Positions 17,741 through 26,583 of a DNA stretch of 64,000 bases are shown piece by piece (the first letter of the stretch is position 1; each line of letters opens with the position of its first letter). Source of the DNA: CAYJAY01 sp964368445 (GTDB lineage Bacteria; Bacillota; Clostridia; Oscillospirales; Ruminococcaceae); NCBI GenBank assembly GCA_964368445.1, contig CAYJAY010000010.1, positions 1 through 64,000 on the forward strand, written 5' to 3'. Made by a program: the position numbers and the translations under genes. The notes below the pieces were generated by a model. The model ran no database searches. It was given only the letters and a program-made list of their open reading frames with translations, and was not told the origin of the DNA.

Positions 17741-19006
17741 ATGGGTTCGGAAATTGGGTTGCAACTGTTTATTCTAGTTTTGTTAATCGGAGGCTCGGCA
17801 TTTTTTTCAATGTCGGAAACGGCTCTTATGTCGATAACAAAACTAGACGTTAGGCATATGACAACCAATAAAGTTAAAGGCGCTAAACTGGTTGGGACCC
17901 TAATCGAGGACACATCTAAACTTCTCGGTTCAATTCTAGTCGGAAACAATCTCGTAAACATAGGCGCTTCTGCCCTCGCAACCGTCGTAGCAACCGACTT
18001 GTTAGGAAACGCCGGTGTTGGAATTGCAACAGGTGTTATGACCCTGTTTGTGCTTGTGTTTGGCGAAATAACTCCAAAATCAATAGCGAGCAAAAACCCT
18101 CAAAAAATAGCGGTTCTTGTTTCAAAACCTATATTTTTGGTCGTAACCATCGTCTCTCCGATAGTAAAAATTCTTATGGTTATAACCAACGGTTTGGTTA
18201 GACTTTTGGGTGGAAAATCCGACGCAAACGAATCGTTTATAACCGCAGATAAACTTAAGACGATTGTGACGGTAAGCCACGAAGAAGGTGTAATACAAAA
18301 AGAAGAAAAAGAGATGCTCCACAATATATTCAATTTTGGCGACTCATACGCAAAAGATGTTATGATACCAAGAACTGATATGATAACGATCGATATCGAA
18401 GCCTCTTATTCAGAGGTTATGGAAATTTTCAAACAACACCAATTCTCTCGTATGCCGGTTTATAAAGATTCAAACGACAACATCGTCGGAATGTTATATA
18501 TTAAGGATCTTTTAATGAATTCGGTTGACCACGAACAATTCGCAATATCCTCTATTTTAAGAGAAGCTTTTTTTGTTCACGAATTCAACAAAATTGATAA
18601 GCTGTTTAAAAAACTTCAACTCAAAAAAATAGGCATGGCGGTTGTGGTTGACGAATACGGAGGCACCTCGGGTCTTATAACAATCGAAGATTTAATCGAG
18701 ATGATAGTGGGCGACATTGATGATGAATATGACCTTGACCAAGACGATTTCGTGCAACTTAGCGAAGACGAATATCTTATAGACGGCTCATTTAGAATTT
18801 CCGAGTTAAACGAAAAGATGGAGTTAGATATCGTTTCAGACGAATTTGATTCGATTGGCGGATACCTTGTCGGGGTTGTTGACAGATTTCCACAAAACGG
18901 AGAAACCGTTAAGACCGACAACTTAACTTTTATCATAGAAGACGCAGACAACAAAAGAATAAACAAGATAAGGCTTATTTCAAAAACAAAAAACAACCAA
19001 GAATAA
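17741..19006 (+). CDS. CNNM/CorC (HlyC) family transporter with CBS domains
   Basis: 421 residues. The N-terminal membrane domain has the FFSMSETALMS and GEITPKSIA motifs of the DUF21/CNNM family, associated with Mg2+ and Co2+ handling. A CBS pair covers roughly residues 200-320 (DVMIPRTDMITID, RMPVYKDSNDNIVGMLYIKDL, VVVDEYGGTSGLITIEDLIE). A CorC_HlyC domain (LIDGSFRISELNE) closes the protein. Complete in length. GGGAGAAA lies upstream of the ATG. Confidence 0.92.
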   Translation: MGSEIGLQLFILVLLIGGSAFFSMSETALMSITKLDVRHMTTNKVKGAKLVGTLIEDTSKLLGSILVGNNLVNIGASALATVVATDLLGNAGVGIATGVMTLFVLVFGEITPKSIASKNPQKIAVLVSKPIFLVVTIVSPIVKILMVITNGLVRLLGGKSDANESFITADKLKTIVTVSHEEGVIQKEEKEMLHNIFNFGDSYAKDVMIPRTDMITIDIEASYSEVMEIFKQHQFSRMPVYKDSNDNIVGMLYIKDLLMNSVDHEQFAISSILREAFFVHEFNKIDKLFKKLQLKKIGMAVVVDEYGGTSGLITIEDLIEMIVGDIDDEYDLDQDDFVQLSEDEYLIDGSFRISELNEKMELDIVSDEFDSIGGYLVGVVDRFPQNGETVKTDNLTFIIEDADNKRINKIRLISKTKNNQE

Positions 19007-19105
19007 TCTCTTAAACTATTTATTTTCCGCTCGACTTCAAGCAGAAATTCTTTCATATAACTAGAATACCATTTTTAATAAACTACAATCCTTTAAGATT
19101 AATTT

Positions 19106-19145
19106 ATAACCCTGTGATAAGGTAACGCCTTAGTCACAGGGTTAT
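19106..19145. terminator. bidirectional stem-loop terminator
   Basis: A 12-bp stem (19106-19117 with 19134-19145) carries an inner TAAGG/CCTTA stem and is followed by TTGTTATT. It lies between the convergent CNNM gene and copA. The remainder of the 241-bp gap shows nothing else. Confidence 0.7.
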
Positions 19146-19247
19146 TGTTATTAGCCGTACCATCGCAAACACGACTTTCTTTTCTGTTTGTGAAAACTTG
19201 CGAAACCTCTTTGCAACTACTTGTTTCACAATACAAAACATCTGTTT

Positions 19248-21521
19248 TTAATCTATAGATGGTTTAAAAAATTTAAGTCTTAAAGCGTTTGACACAACCG
19301 AAACGCTGCTTAAACTCATTGCAGCGCCGGCAAACATCGGGTTCAGTTTCCAACCGAGTATTCCAAAAAAAACTCCGGCCGCCAAAGGGATTCCAACTAC
19401 GTTATATATAAACGCCCAAAATAGGTTTTGTTTTATATTTCGTATGACTGATTTACTTAATTGAACCGCCTTCACGCCGTCTAAAAGATCGTTTTTAACC
19501 AAAACAATGTCGGCCGATTCAATCGCAACATCTGTCCCCGCTCCGATTGCAATTCCAACATCTGCACGAACCAAAGCCGGGGCATCGTTTATCCCGTCCC
19601 CAATCATCGCTACCTTTTTTCCTTGTTCGATAAGGTCTCGAACATGTTTTTCCTTATCTTGCGGCAAAACTTCGGCTATTATCTTATCTATGCCAAGCTT
19701 TTGTCCGATAGCGTTTGCGGTGTGCTTGTTGTCACCCGTCAACATAATCACTTCGATTCCCATCTTTTTAAAAGAATCAATCGCCTTTTGACTTGTGTGT
19801 TTAACAGTATCAGCTACCGCTACGATACCCAAAACCTCGGTGTCGTTTGCAAAAAACATTGGGGTTTTTGCGTCATCGGCCAGTTGCTGTGCGACAACAT
19901 CAAAACCACCAAGCGAGATGTTTTGTTGTTGCATTAGCTTTTTGTTTCCCACAAACACATTAATGTTGTCAACAACCGCTTTTATGCCTAACCCATGTAA
20001 AGCTTCAAATTGTTCCACCGACAGTGTGTCCAAAGATTTTTCTTGCGATTTTTTCACAACAGCTTCCGCCAAGGGATGTTCCGATTGCTGTTCAACCGAT
20101 GCGCAAAGTTGCAACATTCTTTCTTTCGAAATTTTATCCGAGACTATTAAGTCTGTGACCTGTGGCCTCCCGTTGGTTATCGTTCCTGTCTTGTCCATTA
20201 CCACGGTGTCAATAGTGTGCGCTATCTCTAGCGCTTGAGCCGATTTTATAAGTATTCCGTTTTCTGCTCCTTTTCCTGTCCCAACCATAATTGCTGTTGG
20301 CGTCGCAAGGCCCAAAGCACAAGGGCATGATATAACCAAAACCGAAATACCGATAGAAAGCGCAAACTCAAAAGAATAGCCTAGCAACAGCCATACACAA
20401 GCCGATATCAACGCGATTGTTATAACGACGGGAACAAACACGCTGCTAATTTTATCCGCAAGCTTTGCTATTGGAGCTTTTGATGAACTCGCCTCTTCCA
20501 CAAGTTTAATAATCTGTGAGAGAACGGTGTCTTCTCCTAATTTAGAAACCTCGAACTCAAAATATCCCGATTTGTTTATACTTGCGCCAATAACCTTGTC
20601 GCCGCTTGTCCTTTCGACAGGTAAACTTTCCCCTGTTAACATAGACTCGTCGATAGAAGTCTTTCCTTTAACAATAATCCCATCGGTCGGAATAATTTGG
20701 CCGGGTTTAACTACTACAATATCTTTTAACTCGAGATCTTCAACATCAATCTCGAGTTGTTTTCCGTTTCTAATTACAACCGCAGTTTTTGGCGTTAAAT
20801 TGACAAGTTTCTTTATCGCTTCCGAAGTTTTGTTTTTTGCCCTCGCTTCCAAGAATTTTCCGAGAGTTATAAGCGCCAAAACTACCGCCGCGGATTCAAA
20901 ATACAGATCCATTGTATATTGACTAACAACTTCTAAGTCGCTAACCCCAAGTCCAACGCCAATCCTGTATATTGCAAATATTCCGTAAACTAACGCCGCC
21001 GACGTTCCAATCGCTATCAGTGAATCCATGTTAGGATGTTTTGCAAAAAGCGATTTAAATCCCACAATATAGTATTTCTTATTAACAAAAACCACAGGTA
21101 TTGCAAGCAAAAATTGAGTAAACGCAAAAGTTATAGCGTTCTCAACACCATGAAAGAAATCGGGCAACGGCCACCCCATCATGTGACCCATAGAAATATA
21201 AAACAAAGGAACAGAGAAAACCATCGAAATTATAAGCCGTCTTTTCATCTCTAAAAGTTGTTCTTTTTCAAGGTCATTCTTTTGTTGTTTAGGTTCTTTT
21301 TTTTCGGATTTTTTTATAGGAAATGCTTCAAACCCGGCATTGTAGACTGCTGTCACAATGTCGGTTTCTGAAACTACATTTTCATTATATTCAACGGTCA
21401 TATTATTATTTAACAAATTAACCGAAACTTCGTAAGTTCCGTCAAGCCTGCTCAACACTCGCTCGATATTGGCAGCACATGCAGAACAGGTCATTCCAAC
21501 GACGTCAAATCTTTGTTTCAT
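19248..21521 (-). CDS. copA: copper-exporting P1B-type ATPase
   Basis: A 757-residue membrane pump that expels Cu(I). One N-terminal metal-binding domain (GMTCSACA, Cys12 and Cys15); actuator TGES at 296-299; the membrane CPC metal site at 399-401; phosphorylated Asp443 in DKTGTIT; SEHP at about 480-483; and GDGINDAPAL in the P-domain. The C-terminal helices carry MxxSS-type residues (AAMSLSSVSVVSNALR) as in Cu(I) pumps. All catalytic residues are present. It lies 102 bp after the CopZ-like gene, forming a copper-resistance pair. Confidence 0.95.
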   Translation of the reverse strand: MKQRFDVVGMTCSACAANIERVLSRLDGTYEVSVNLLNNNMTVEYNENVVSETDIVTAVYNAGFEAFPIKKSEKKEPKQQKNDLEKEQLLEMKRRLIISMVFSVPLFYISMGHMMGWPLPDFFHGVENAITFAFTQFLLAIPVVFVNKKYYIVGFKSLFAKHPNMDSLIAIGTSAALVYGIFAIYRIGVGLGVSDLEVVSQYTMDLYFESAAVVLALITLGKFLEARAKNKTSEAIKKLVNLTPKTAVVIRNGKQLEIDVEDLELKDIVVVKPGQIIPTDGIIVKGKTSIDESMLTGESLPVERTSGDKVIGASINKSGYFEFEVSKLGEDTVLSQIIKLVEEASSSKAPIAKLADKISSVFVPVVITIALISACVWLLLGYSFEFALSIGISVLVISCPCALGLATPTAIMVGTGKGAENGILIKSAQALEIAHTIDTVVMDKTGTITNGRPQVTDLIVSDKISKERMLQLCASVEQQSEHPLAEAVVKKSQEKSLDTLSVEQFEALHGLGIKAVVDNINVFVGNKKLMQQQNISLGGFDVVAQQLADDAKTPMFFANDTEVLGIVAVADTVKHTSQKAIDSFKKMGIEVIMLTGDNKHTANAIGQKLGIDKIIAEVLPQDKEKHVRDLIEQGKKVAMIGDGINDAPALVRADVGIAIGAGTDVAIESADIVLVKNDLLDGVKAVQLSKSVIRNIKQNLFWAFIYNVVGIPLAAGVFFGILGWKLNPMFAGAAMSLSSVSVVSNALRLKFFKPSID

Positions 21522-21623
21522 ATAAAACCATCAACCTTTCATTGAAAATAAACTTTTACCTTTAAAAAAAACATAATCTGAAAAGGCAAAAGCTTCTTTT
21601 TACAAGGTATATTTATCTTTAAG

Positions 21624-21833
21624 TTAAATAACCTTTGCGTCAAACCCGGCATTGTACACAGCCTTAATCACATCATCGTTTGTCAAAGTTGTTTCATCAA
21701 AATCTACAGTCATATATTTTTCTTCCAAAACAACTTCCACGCTTTTAACACCTTGCAGCCTGCCCACAACTTTGCTTACCGTTGAGCTGCAACCCGAGCA
21801 AGTCATTCCTAAAACTTCAAATTTTTGTGTCAT
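21624..21833 (-). CDS. copZ: copper chaperone, CopZ-like
   Basis: A 69-residue single heavy-metal-associated domain with GMTCSGC (Cys12 and Cys15) and the beta-alpha-beta-beta-alpha-beta pattern. It delivers Cu(I) to CopA in the cytosol. The start follows an AAAAAAGGAGATTGCACA site. It is promoter-proximal in the copZ-copA unit; its domain is clearly related to the N-terminal domain of the neighbouring copA. Confidence 0.92.
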   Translation of the reverse strand: MTQKFEVLGMTCSGCSSTVSKVVGRLQGVKSVEVVLEEKYMTVDFDETTLTNDDVIKAVYNAGFDAKVI

Positions 21834-21879
21834 TGTGCAATCTCCTTTTTTATATTTAGTATCTAGTTTAGTTTTAACT

Positions 21880-21910
21880 AACTAAGTATAGTGTACATCA
21901 GTATACGCAA
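21880..21910 (-). promoter_or_regulatory. candidate copZA promoter/operator
   Basis: On the minus strand a TATACT-like -10 follows an imperfect dyad with outer arms GTATA/TATAC and an inner GTACAC. The -35 is weak, as expected for a metal-regulated promoter, but no copper regulator gene is present nearby and the site is not a clear match to a known copper operator. Confidence 0.3.
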
Positions 21911-22070
21911 AAAGTAAAGAATTAGACGCTTAAAACGGTGTGCTTTCAATTGACGTTTGTCGACAATTCATCGAGGTTATTATTATACAACTAAATTAAT
22001 ACGCTCTCAGCGCAAAAGCAGACTAAAAACGTTGTTTTTTTTCTATTATTATTATAAAATATATATAGGT

Positions 22071-22115
22071 AAATAAATCAAATAAATCAAATAAATCAAA
22101 ACAATCAAAACAATC
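22071..22115 (+). repeat. five 9-bp tandem repeats upstream of a GntR gene
   Basis: Three units of AAATAAATC are followed by two of AAAACAATC, without interruption. They lie between an AT-rich promoter region (TATAAA near 22053) and the start codon at 22169. Confidence 0.9.
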
Positions 22116-22168
22116 AAAAGAAATTGTCGAAAATTAATTAATCAGTTAAGTTAAGGGAACAAAAACAG

Positions 22169-23152
22169 ATGAAACTTGTCTTGAAAAACAACACCGGAAC
22201 GGCTATATATCAACAGATAGTTGAAGAGATAAAAAAACAAATCTTATCGGGGAAACTTTGCCCCGGCGAAAAGCTTCCAACCGTCAGGGAACTTGCGAAA
22301 CGCATGGATATTGCAAACGGAACTATAAAACATGCGTATGATGAGTTGGAGGCGTTGCAACTAATCGAGATGATTCAAGGCAAGGGAAGCTATGTTTGCG
22401 CGATTGAAACAAGCGAAATCACGTCGAGAAAAGAAACCGCGTTAAATGCTATCGACGAGATGTTCGACAAACTTGAAAGCCTTGGGTTTTCTTCCAAAGA
22501 TGCTGGTTTTTTTATTAAACTTAAACTTAACGAAAGAGAATATCCCGACGATTTAATTAAAGTTTTGATAATCGATTGTAACCCTGAAACGCTTGAAATG
22601 ATGGAGCGACAAATTTTACGCAACATAAAAGTTGAGATATACAAACTATCTTTAAATGATTTTATGCGTAATCCTTATACAATAGGGGATGAATTTTCTT
22701 TTGTCATAACAACACCAACACATGTAAATTTTTTGGAACGATTTGTGTCTGATACAAAGAAAATGCTTCTAGTAGTTCCAACCCCGAGTTTCAGAACAAT
22801 TTCAAGTCTGTCAAAAATTTCTATCGATAAGCCTATCGTCATTGTTAGCAAAAGCTATCGTTTTTTCGAGATTGTCGAAGGAGGCTGTCGAAAAATTCAT
22901 GGACAGACAATCGATATCAAATCATGTTTATTTGGAAACGTCCTTAGACAAAAGTCGATTTTTGAAACGGCAGGGGTTTTGATTTTGCCCCCTAACTATC
23001 TTAAATACTGTGACATAAACGAACAAAAAATAATAAAGGAATTTGGTAAAACAAACACTGTTATTATATATGAATATGGCGTAGACGATGGGTCGTTTTT
23101 ATATCTTAAAAACAAGATCGAAGCGGAAAGATCAAAATTAAATTTGGGCTAG
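22169..23152 (+). CDS. GntR-family transcription regulator with unrecognised C-terminal domain
   Basis: 327 residues. The first 75 form a GntR winged helix of YtrA/MocR-like type (AIYQQIVEEIKKQILSGKL, GEKLPTVRELAKRM, GTIKHAYDELE, GKGSYV). The rest, about 230 residues, matches neither an FCD, UTRA nor aminotransferase domain by eye; it has alternating strands and helices (LIKVLIIDCNPETLEMM, SFVITTPTHVNFL) reminiscent of a response-receiver or periplasmic-binding fold. The ligand is unknown. It is divergent from copZ. Confidence 0.75.
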   Translation: MKLVLKNNTGTAIYQQIVEEIKKQILSGKLCPGEKLPTVRELAKRMDIANGTIKHAYDELEALQLIEMIQGKGSYVCAIETSEITSRKETALNAIDEMFDKLESLGFSSKDAGFFIKLKLNEREYPDDLIKVLIIDCNPETLEMMERQILRNIKVEIYKLSLNDFMRNPYTIGDEFSFVITTPTHVNFLERFVSDTKKMLLVVPTPSFRTISSLSKISIDKPIVIVSKSYRFFEIVEGGCRKIHGQTIDIKSCLFGNVLRQKSIFETAGVLILPPNYLKYCDINEQKIIKEFGKTNTVIIYEYGVDDGSFLYLKNKIEAERSKLNLG

Positions 23153-23185
23153 AATAAAACAAAATAGGGCCTAATCAAAACAAGC

Positions 23186-24373
23186 CTAATCGTTATAAAA
23201 ATCTATCACGTATTGGTCGCGACCGTTGTCTTTTGCTTGATAAACAGCTTTGTCGGCAAGGTTAAACAGCTCTGTCCAATTTAAGTCGTTGTTTTTTTCA
23301 CAAAACACCGCTCCAATGCTGGCAGTTAATTGAACTTGATCCTTTTGATTAAAATACTTGATTTTAACAGAAAGCAGAATTTCCTCCAAACGCAGGTGCA
23401 AAACTTCTTTTGGTATGTTTTTTAAAAAAACTAAAAACTCATCTCCGCCAAAGCGACCGATTATATCTTCTTTTCTAAAAATATCTTGTAATTTATTTGC
23501 TGTGTCTATAATTGCTTGGTCTCCGACCAGATGTCCAAGCGTGTCGTTGATTTTCTTTAAGTAATCGAGATCTACAACTATTAAACTTATAGCTTGACTG
23601 TTGTTTTGAGCCAAAAACTTTGTCACGGCATCTTCAAATGCAGTCTTGTTTAAAATTCCGGTTAACCCATCTGTCGAGGCTTTTTGGGTCAACGCTTCCT
23701 TTATCTTGTTTTCCTCATGCATTATATCAACATATGTCTGGGATTGGAAAAACATATAATAAAATATAATGCTAAGAACTGTACAAATTTGACTTATATC
23801 TCGAATATTAAACATCGCCTCTGTCACAATGCTAAAAGCAATCAAAGCCACCACCGAGAAAACAATTATAGTTTCCAGTTTTGACCTTGTATGAAACTCC
23901 GTGATTACTGTTATCAAGATAGCCGATAGATATAATATCGATATAACATGAGGAATATAACCTAAAGGCCCTCGAACAAATTCGTTTGTGATTGTATATG
24001 AAAAAACTATATCTGAAAAAAACGCTGAAAAAGAAGCCACAAGATTAATATAAACCGGAACCGAAATCAACCTTAGAATTTTTTTATTTTTTAAGTTACG
24101 TATACTTAGTCGCAAAATTATGTAAGCAATTATAATCCTAATTGAATAACCAAGAGCCGACAACAACGTTCGCGCCATAACCGGTTCGGAAAACGTCGAT
24201 GTCCATAACTCTAAACTATAAAATATAATCTGTGACAGTTCCAAAAAAATCAAGGCATAGAATGCTCCTTTAATTTTTTTGCTTAGAATCGAGTTATTAT
24301 ATAAGAATATAAGCAGAAAGATAACCCCTATACAAGGTGCAAAAGTTATTGAAAAATAGTTGTAAGTTTCCAT
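23186..24373 (-). CDS. membrane-bound diguanylate cyclase (GGDEF)
   Basis: 395 residues from the ATG at 24373, which has GAAGGAG 8 nt upstream; an in-frame extension of 36 residues runs through the palindromic leader and is unlikely. The N-terminal half has six to seven membrane helices. The C-terminal GGDEF domain has ASTDGLTGILNK, DLDYLKKINDTLGHLVGD and RFGGDEF, all required residues present, so it should make cyclic di-GMP from GTP. An RKED placed five residues before GGDEF is an intact I-site for product inhibition. The signal sensed is unknown. No EAL or PilZ gene is nearby. Confidence 0.92.
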   Translation of the reverse strand: METYNYFSITFAPCIGVIFLLIFLYNNSILSKKIKGAFYALIFLELSQIIFYSLELWTSTFSEPVMARTLLSALGYSIRIIIAYIILRLSIRNLKNKKILRLISVPVYINLVASFSAFFSDIVFSYTITNEFVRGPLGYIPHVISILYLSAILITVITEFHTRSKLETIIVFSVVALIAFSIVTEAMFNIRDISQICTVLSIIFYYMFFQSQTYVDIMHEENKIKEALTQKASTDGLTGILNKTAFEDAVTKFLAQNNSQAISLIVVDLDYLKKINDTLGHLVGDQAIIDTANKLQDIFRKEDIIGRFGGDEFLVFLKNIPKEVLHLRLEEILLSVKIKYFNQKDQVQLTASIGAVFCEKNNDLNWTELFNLADKAVYQAKDNGRDQYVIDFYND

Positions 24374-24393
24374 AAAACGCGCTCCTTCATGTA

Positions 24394-24423
24394 CAAATAC
24401 AAATGCATATGCATTTGTATTTG
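24394..24423. promoter_or_regulatory. 30-bp perfect palindrome in the diguanylate cyclase leader
   Basis: Every base from 24394 to 24423 pairs with its mirror position; the centre is GCATATGC. It lies 21 bp upstream of the start codon and directly after a TATAAT -10 (minus strand, about 24431-24436). It can act as a repressor operator just after the transcription start or as an mRNA hairpin next to the ribosome site. Confidence 0.85.
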
Positions 24424-24473
24424 CATATACTATATTATAACATAGTTCACCAAAATTTAAAATTTTTTTTACA

Positions 24474-24506
24474 AAAAACACTATCTTTTTTGAAGATAGT
24501 GTTTTT
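24474..24506. terminator. bidirectional terminator
   Basis: A stem of about 12 bp (24474-24485 with 24495-24506) with AAACACTATC/GATAGTGTTT core, flanked by A and T runs. It ends the XRE regulator gene on the minus strand just before the diguanylate cyclase promoter. Confidence 0.8.
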
Positions 24507-24539
24507 CGATTATGTGTTATAAAAAAAGAACGACAATTC

Positions 24540-25049
24540 TCAGTTTTTCTTGCGTGTCAATATTAAACCAACTATCGACCCGATAAAAATAATCGGCGCA
24601 ATCCTAACAAATATCCATTCAAAGGCGTGGATAGCTACTCCGACAACGGCTGTTTCGGGGTCGCTATAGTCCCAATTAAGGTATGGGCTTCCATAGCTAG
24701 CAATTGCCGCAAAGGTCGCTATTATTCCTATACATAGTAATATAAACAACATATGAAATATTTTTCGTCTTGTGGTATTTCTTTGCGCCAACTGTAGGTT
24801 AATAATCTCTAGTTTTTCTGAAATTGCTTTTAAACCCTCAGCTTTGGGTTGGGCGATAGTCTCTCCTAGCAAAACGCTTACCGGCGTTTCAAGTTCCTTT
24901 GATATCGAAATCAACATATCGACATCGGGTACAGACAAACCTTGTTCCCATTTTGATATTGTTTGCCGAACCACGTTTAGTTTAATAGCAAACTCTTGTT
25001 GTGAAAGCCCTTTTGACTGTCTAATTGTTTTTAGATTTTTGTTTAACAT
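24540..25049 (-). CDS. XRE-family regulator with membrane anchor
   Basis: 169 residues. The N-terminal helix-turn-helix (LKTIRQSKGLSQQEFAIKL, RQTISKWEQGLSVPD) covers about residues 5-60. A short linker is followed by two hydrophobic segments (FHMLFILLCIGIIATFAAIA and APIIFIGSIVGLIL). Membrane-tethered XRE proteins of this layout are common in Clostridia; targets are unknown. AGGAGG precedes the ATG. It is not clearly in an operon with its neighbours. Confidence 0.85.
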   Translation of the reverse strand: MLNKNLKTIRQSKGLSQQEFAIKLNVVRQTISKWEQGLSVPDVDMLISISKELETPVSVLLGETIAQPKAEGLKAISEKLEIINLQLAQRNTTRRKIFHMLFILLCIGIIATFAAIASYGSPYLNWDYSDPETAVVGVAIHAFEWIFVRIAPIIFIGSIVGLILTRKKN

Positions 25050-25098
25050 AATTGATAACCTCCTGTTTTGTGTTTTGTGACGTTAGCAATATTGTATG

Positions 25099-25125
25099 CA
25101 AAACAATCCGTTGCCACAAGCAACG
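25099..25125 (-). terminator. weak terminator of the glutamate-mutase unit
   Basis: On the minus strand a 6-bp CGTTGC/GCAACG stem with a 5-nt loop is followed by GATTGTTTT. It lies 30 bp after the stop of the P-loop/SAD gene. Confidence 0.4.
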
Positions 25126-25154
25126 CATATTAACATTTTTACAAAAGTACATTT

Positions 25155-26081
25155 CTACAACAAAACCTTGTTTATGTCATACCCCTCTTTGCGGTTAATC
25201 TCCTCGCCGACAAGACCAACTAAAATATGGTGGTTTGTGTTTGGGTCGAAGAAAAATTCGTCGAGCAGTCGAAACTGCTCTATTTGCCCTGTTGAACTTA
25301 CGTGGGTTCGAGGGCCTGTACACGGGTGGACAATATCGCCGATTTTAATATGTCTCTCATCGATATATTGTATCGAGATATCTTTAGCTATATAGTCAAG
25401 CACCTTTTGTTCCATTTCTTTTATATTAAAGTCCGGTTTTTCGGGGAACGAAATTATAAAACCATGTCGTACATCTCCATGCGAAAAAGTTGTAAACGTT
25501 TCGTTAGGGATTAAAATTTCAAGCAAATCTTCGGCGGAATGTGCCATCTTTCGGTAGACGACTGAAGAGTGAACCCTATCCGCAATCGGTTGGGGTTCAG
25601 GTCCAAAAATAGTCGGCCGTGTGACAATTATTTCGGCACCAACCCCAATCAAAAGGTTGGCGTTGCGTTTTAGTATTGGATAGATAAGCTCGAAATGCTC
25701 AACAACGACACGTCGTCCCGCAGCTATCGCGTTGTTTATCGCGTCCGCAAGTTCATACAGTTGGTGGAAACCTGTCTCAAATCTTATATCGAGATGATAG
25801 GTATGCGGTTTAAAAAAACCACCCTCTTCGATATCCATAATCGGAAGAGGCCTAACGTTTAAACCGTCGTCGTCGTTTGTTAGTTCAAGACCCGGAAACA
25901 TGCCTTTGATAAACATGCTTTTTCCTGAACCCGCCTCCCCTATCAACCCAATTAAACGGTCTGTCGGGGTGAGGTATTGTTGGGCGATTTGGTTTCCGAG
26001 TTCATACATCCTGATGCTTCCCCTAGGCGCAAAGTATACGCTGAAAAGATGGTTTTGGCGAACACCAAGCACTTGTTGCAT
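25155..26081 (-). CDS. P-loop NTPase fused to an alanyl-tRNA synthetase-type second additional domain (SAD)
   Basis: 308 residues. Walker A GEAGSGKS at 48-55 sits in the context DRLIGLIGEAGSGKSMFIKGMF. A C-terminal stretch (about 246-275: HIKIGDIVHPCTGPRTHVS, then STGQIEQF) strongly resembles the Zn-binding segment of the tRNA SAD of AlaRS/ThrRS. The spacing is Cys254-x5-His260 rather than the usual C-x3-H, and no HxxxH editing motif is visible, so tRNA editing is doubtful. Biochemical role unknown. It ends the glutamate-mutase unit, 24 bp after the DUF4387-like gene, and probably works with it. Confidence 0.7.
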   Translation of the reverse strand: MQQVLGVRQNHLFSVYFAPRGSIRMYELGNQIAQQYLTPTDRLIGLIGEAGSGKSMFIKGMFPGLELTNDDDGLNVRPLPIMDIEEGGFFKPHTYHLDIRFETGFHQLYELADAINNAIAAGRRVVVEHFELIYPILKRNANLLIGVGAEIIVTRPTIFGPEPQPIADRVHSSVVYRKMAHSAEDLLEILIPNETFTTFSHGDVRHGFIISFPEKPDFNIKEMEQKVLDYIAKDISIQYIDERHIKIGDIVHPCTGPRTHVSSTGQIEQFRLLDEFFFDPNTNHHILVGLVGEEINRKEGYDINKVLL

Positions 26082-26105
26082 TATGTCGACTCCTTTCTTT
26101 GTTAA

Positions 26106-26414
26106 TTAAAACTCAATCCCCAAAAGAGGCGCGTGTTGTTGTGCTCCATATACATCGGTTTCGCCAAGGTCTCCGGAAGATATCGGGCGTTTTATTGTGA
26201 CTTTTATTGCGCTTGCCGGGGTGAACTCGACTATGCTTATAATCTTGTCGGGGGTTATTTTATAAAGTTTGCAGATAAGTTGTTCATTAATTATCTTTTT
26301 TTCGCAAAACATATCAAACACACTTTTTTCTTTAAACATAATATCAAATGTAAGTTCAAAAGGTCCTGCGTTTTTGCTTCTTATGATCGTTGTAACATCG
26401 GTTAGTTTTGTCAT
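26106..26414 (-). CDS. DUF4387-like protein
   Basis: 102 residues. It shows TKLTDVTTIIRSKNAGPFELTFDIMF at the start and SGDLGETDVYGAQQHAPLLGIEF at the end, features that I recall for the DUF4387 family, usually encoded beside or fused to AtuA-type proteins. No catalytic motif can be named. The ATG at 26414 follows GAAAGGA by 10 nt; a 16-codon upstream extension has no ribosome site. In this window the AtuA-like partner is separated from it by a repeat block and one unknown gene. Confidence 0.65.
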   Translation of the reverse strand: MTKLTDVTTIIRSKNAGPFELTFDIMFKEKSVFDMFCEKKIINEQLICKLYKITPDKIISIVEFTPASAIKVTIKRPISSGDLGETDVYGAQQHAPLLGIEF

Positions 26415-26544
26415 TCTTGGGATTTCCTTTCTTTGATTTAAAATAGCTATGTCTTCGCACAAACAATGCGCAACTGACTTAAGAACGAGATAAATATATC
26501 CTCCCCTACGGTTATCTGATTTAGCGAAATCAAAACATGTGACA

Positions 26545-26571
26545 CGGCAAGAGCAGAGCCCTTGCCCTACA
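26545..26571. repeat. 27-bp intergenic hairpin repeat, copy 1
   Basis: Identical over 27 bp to 63388-63414. It contains a GGCAAG/CTTGCC stem with a 9-nt loop. Confidence 0.85.
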
Positions 26572-26583
26572 AACTTCGCTATA

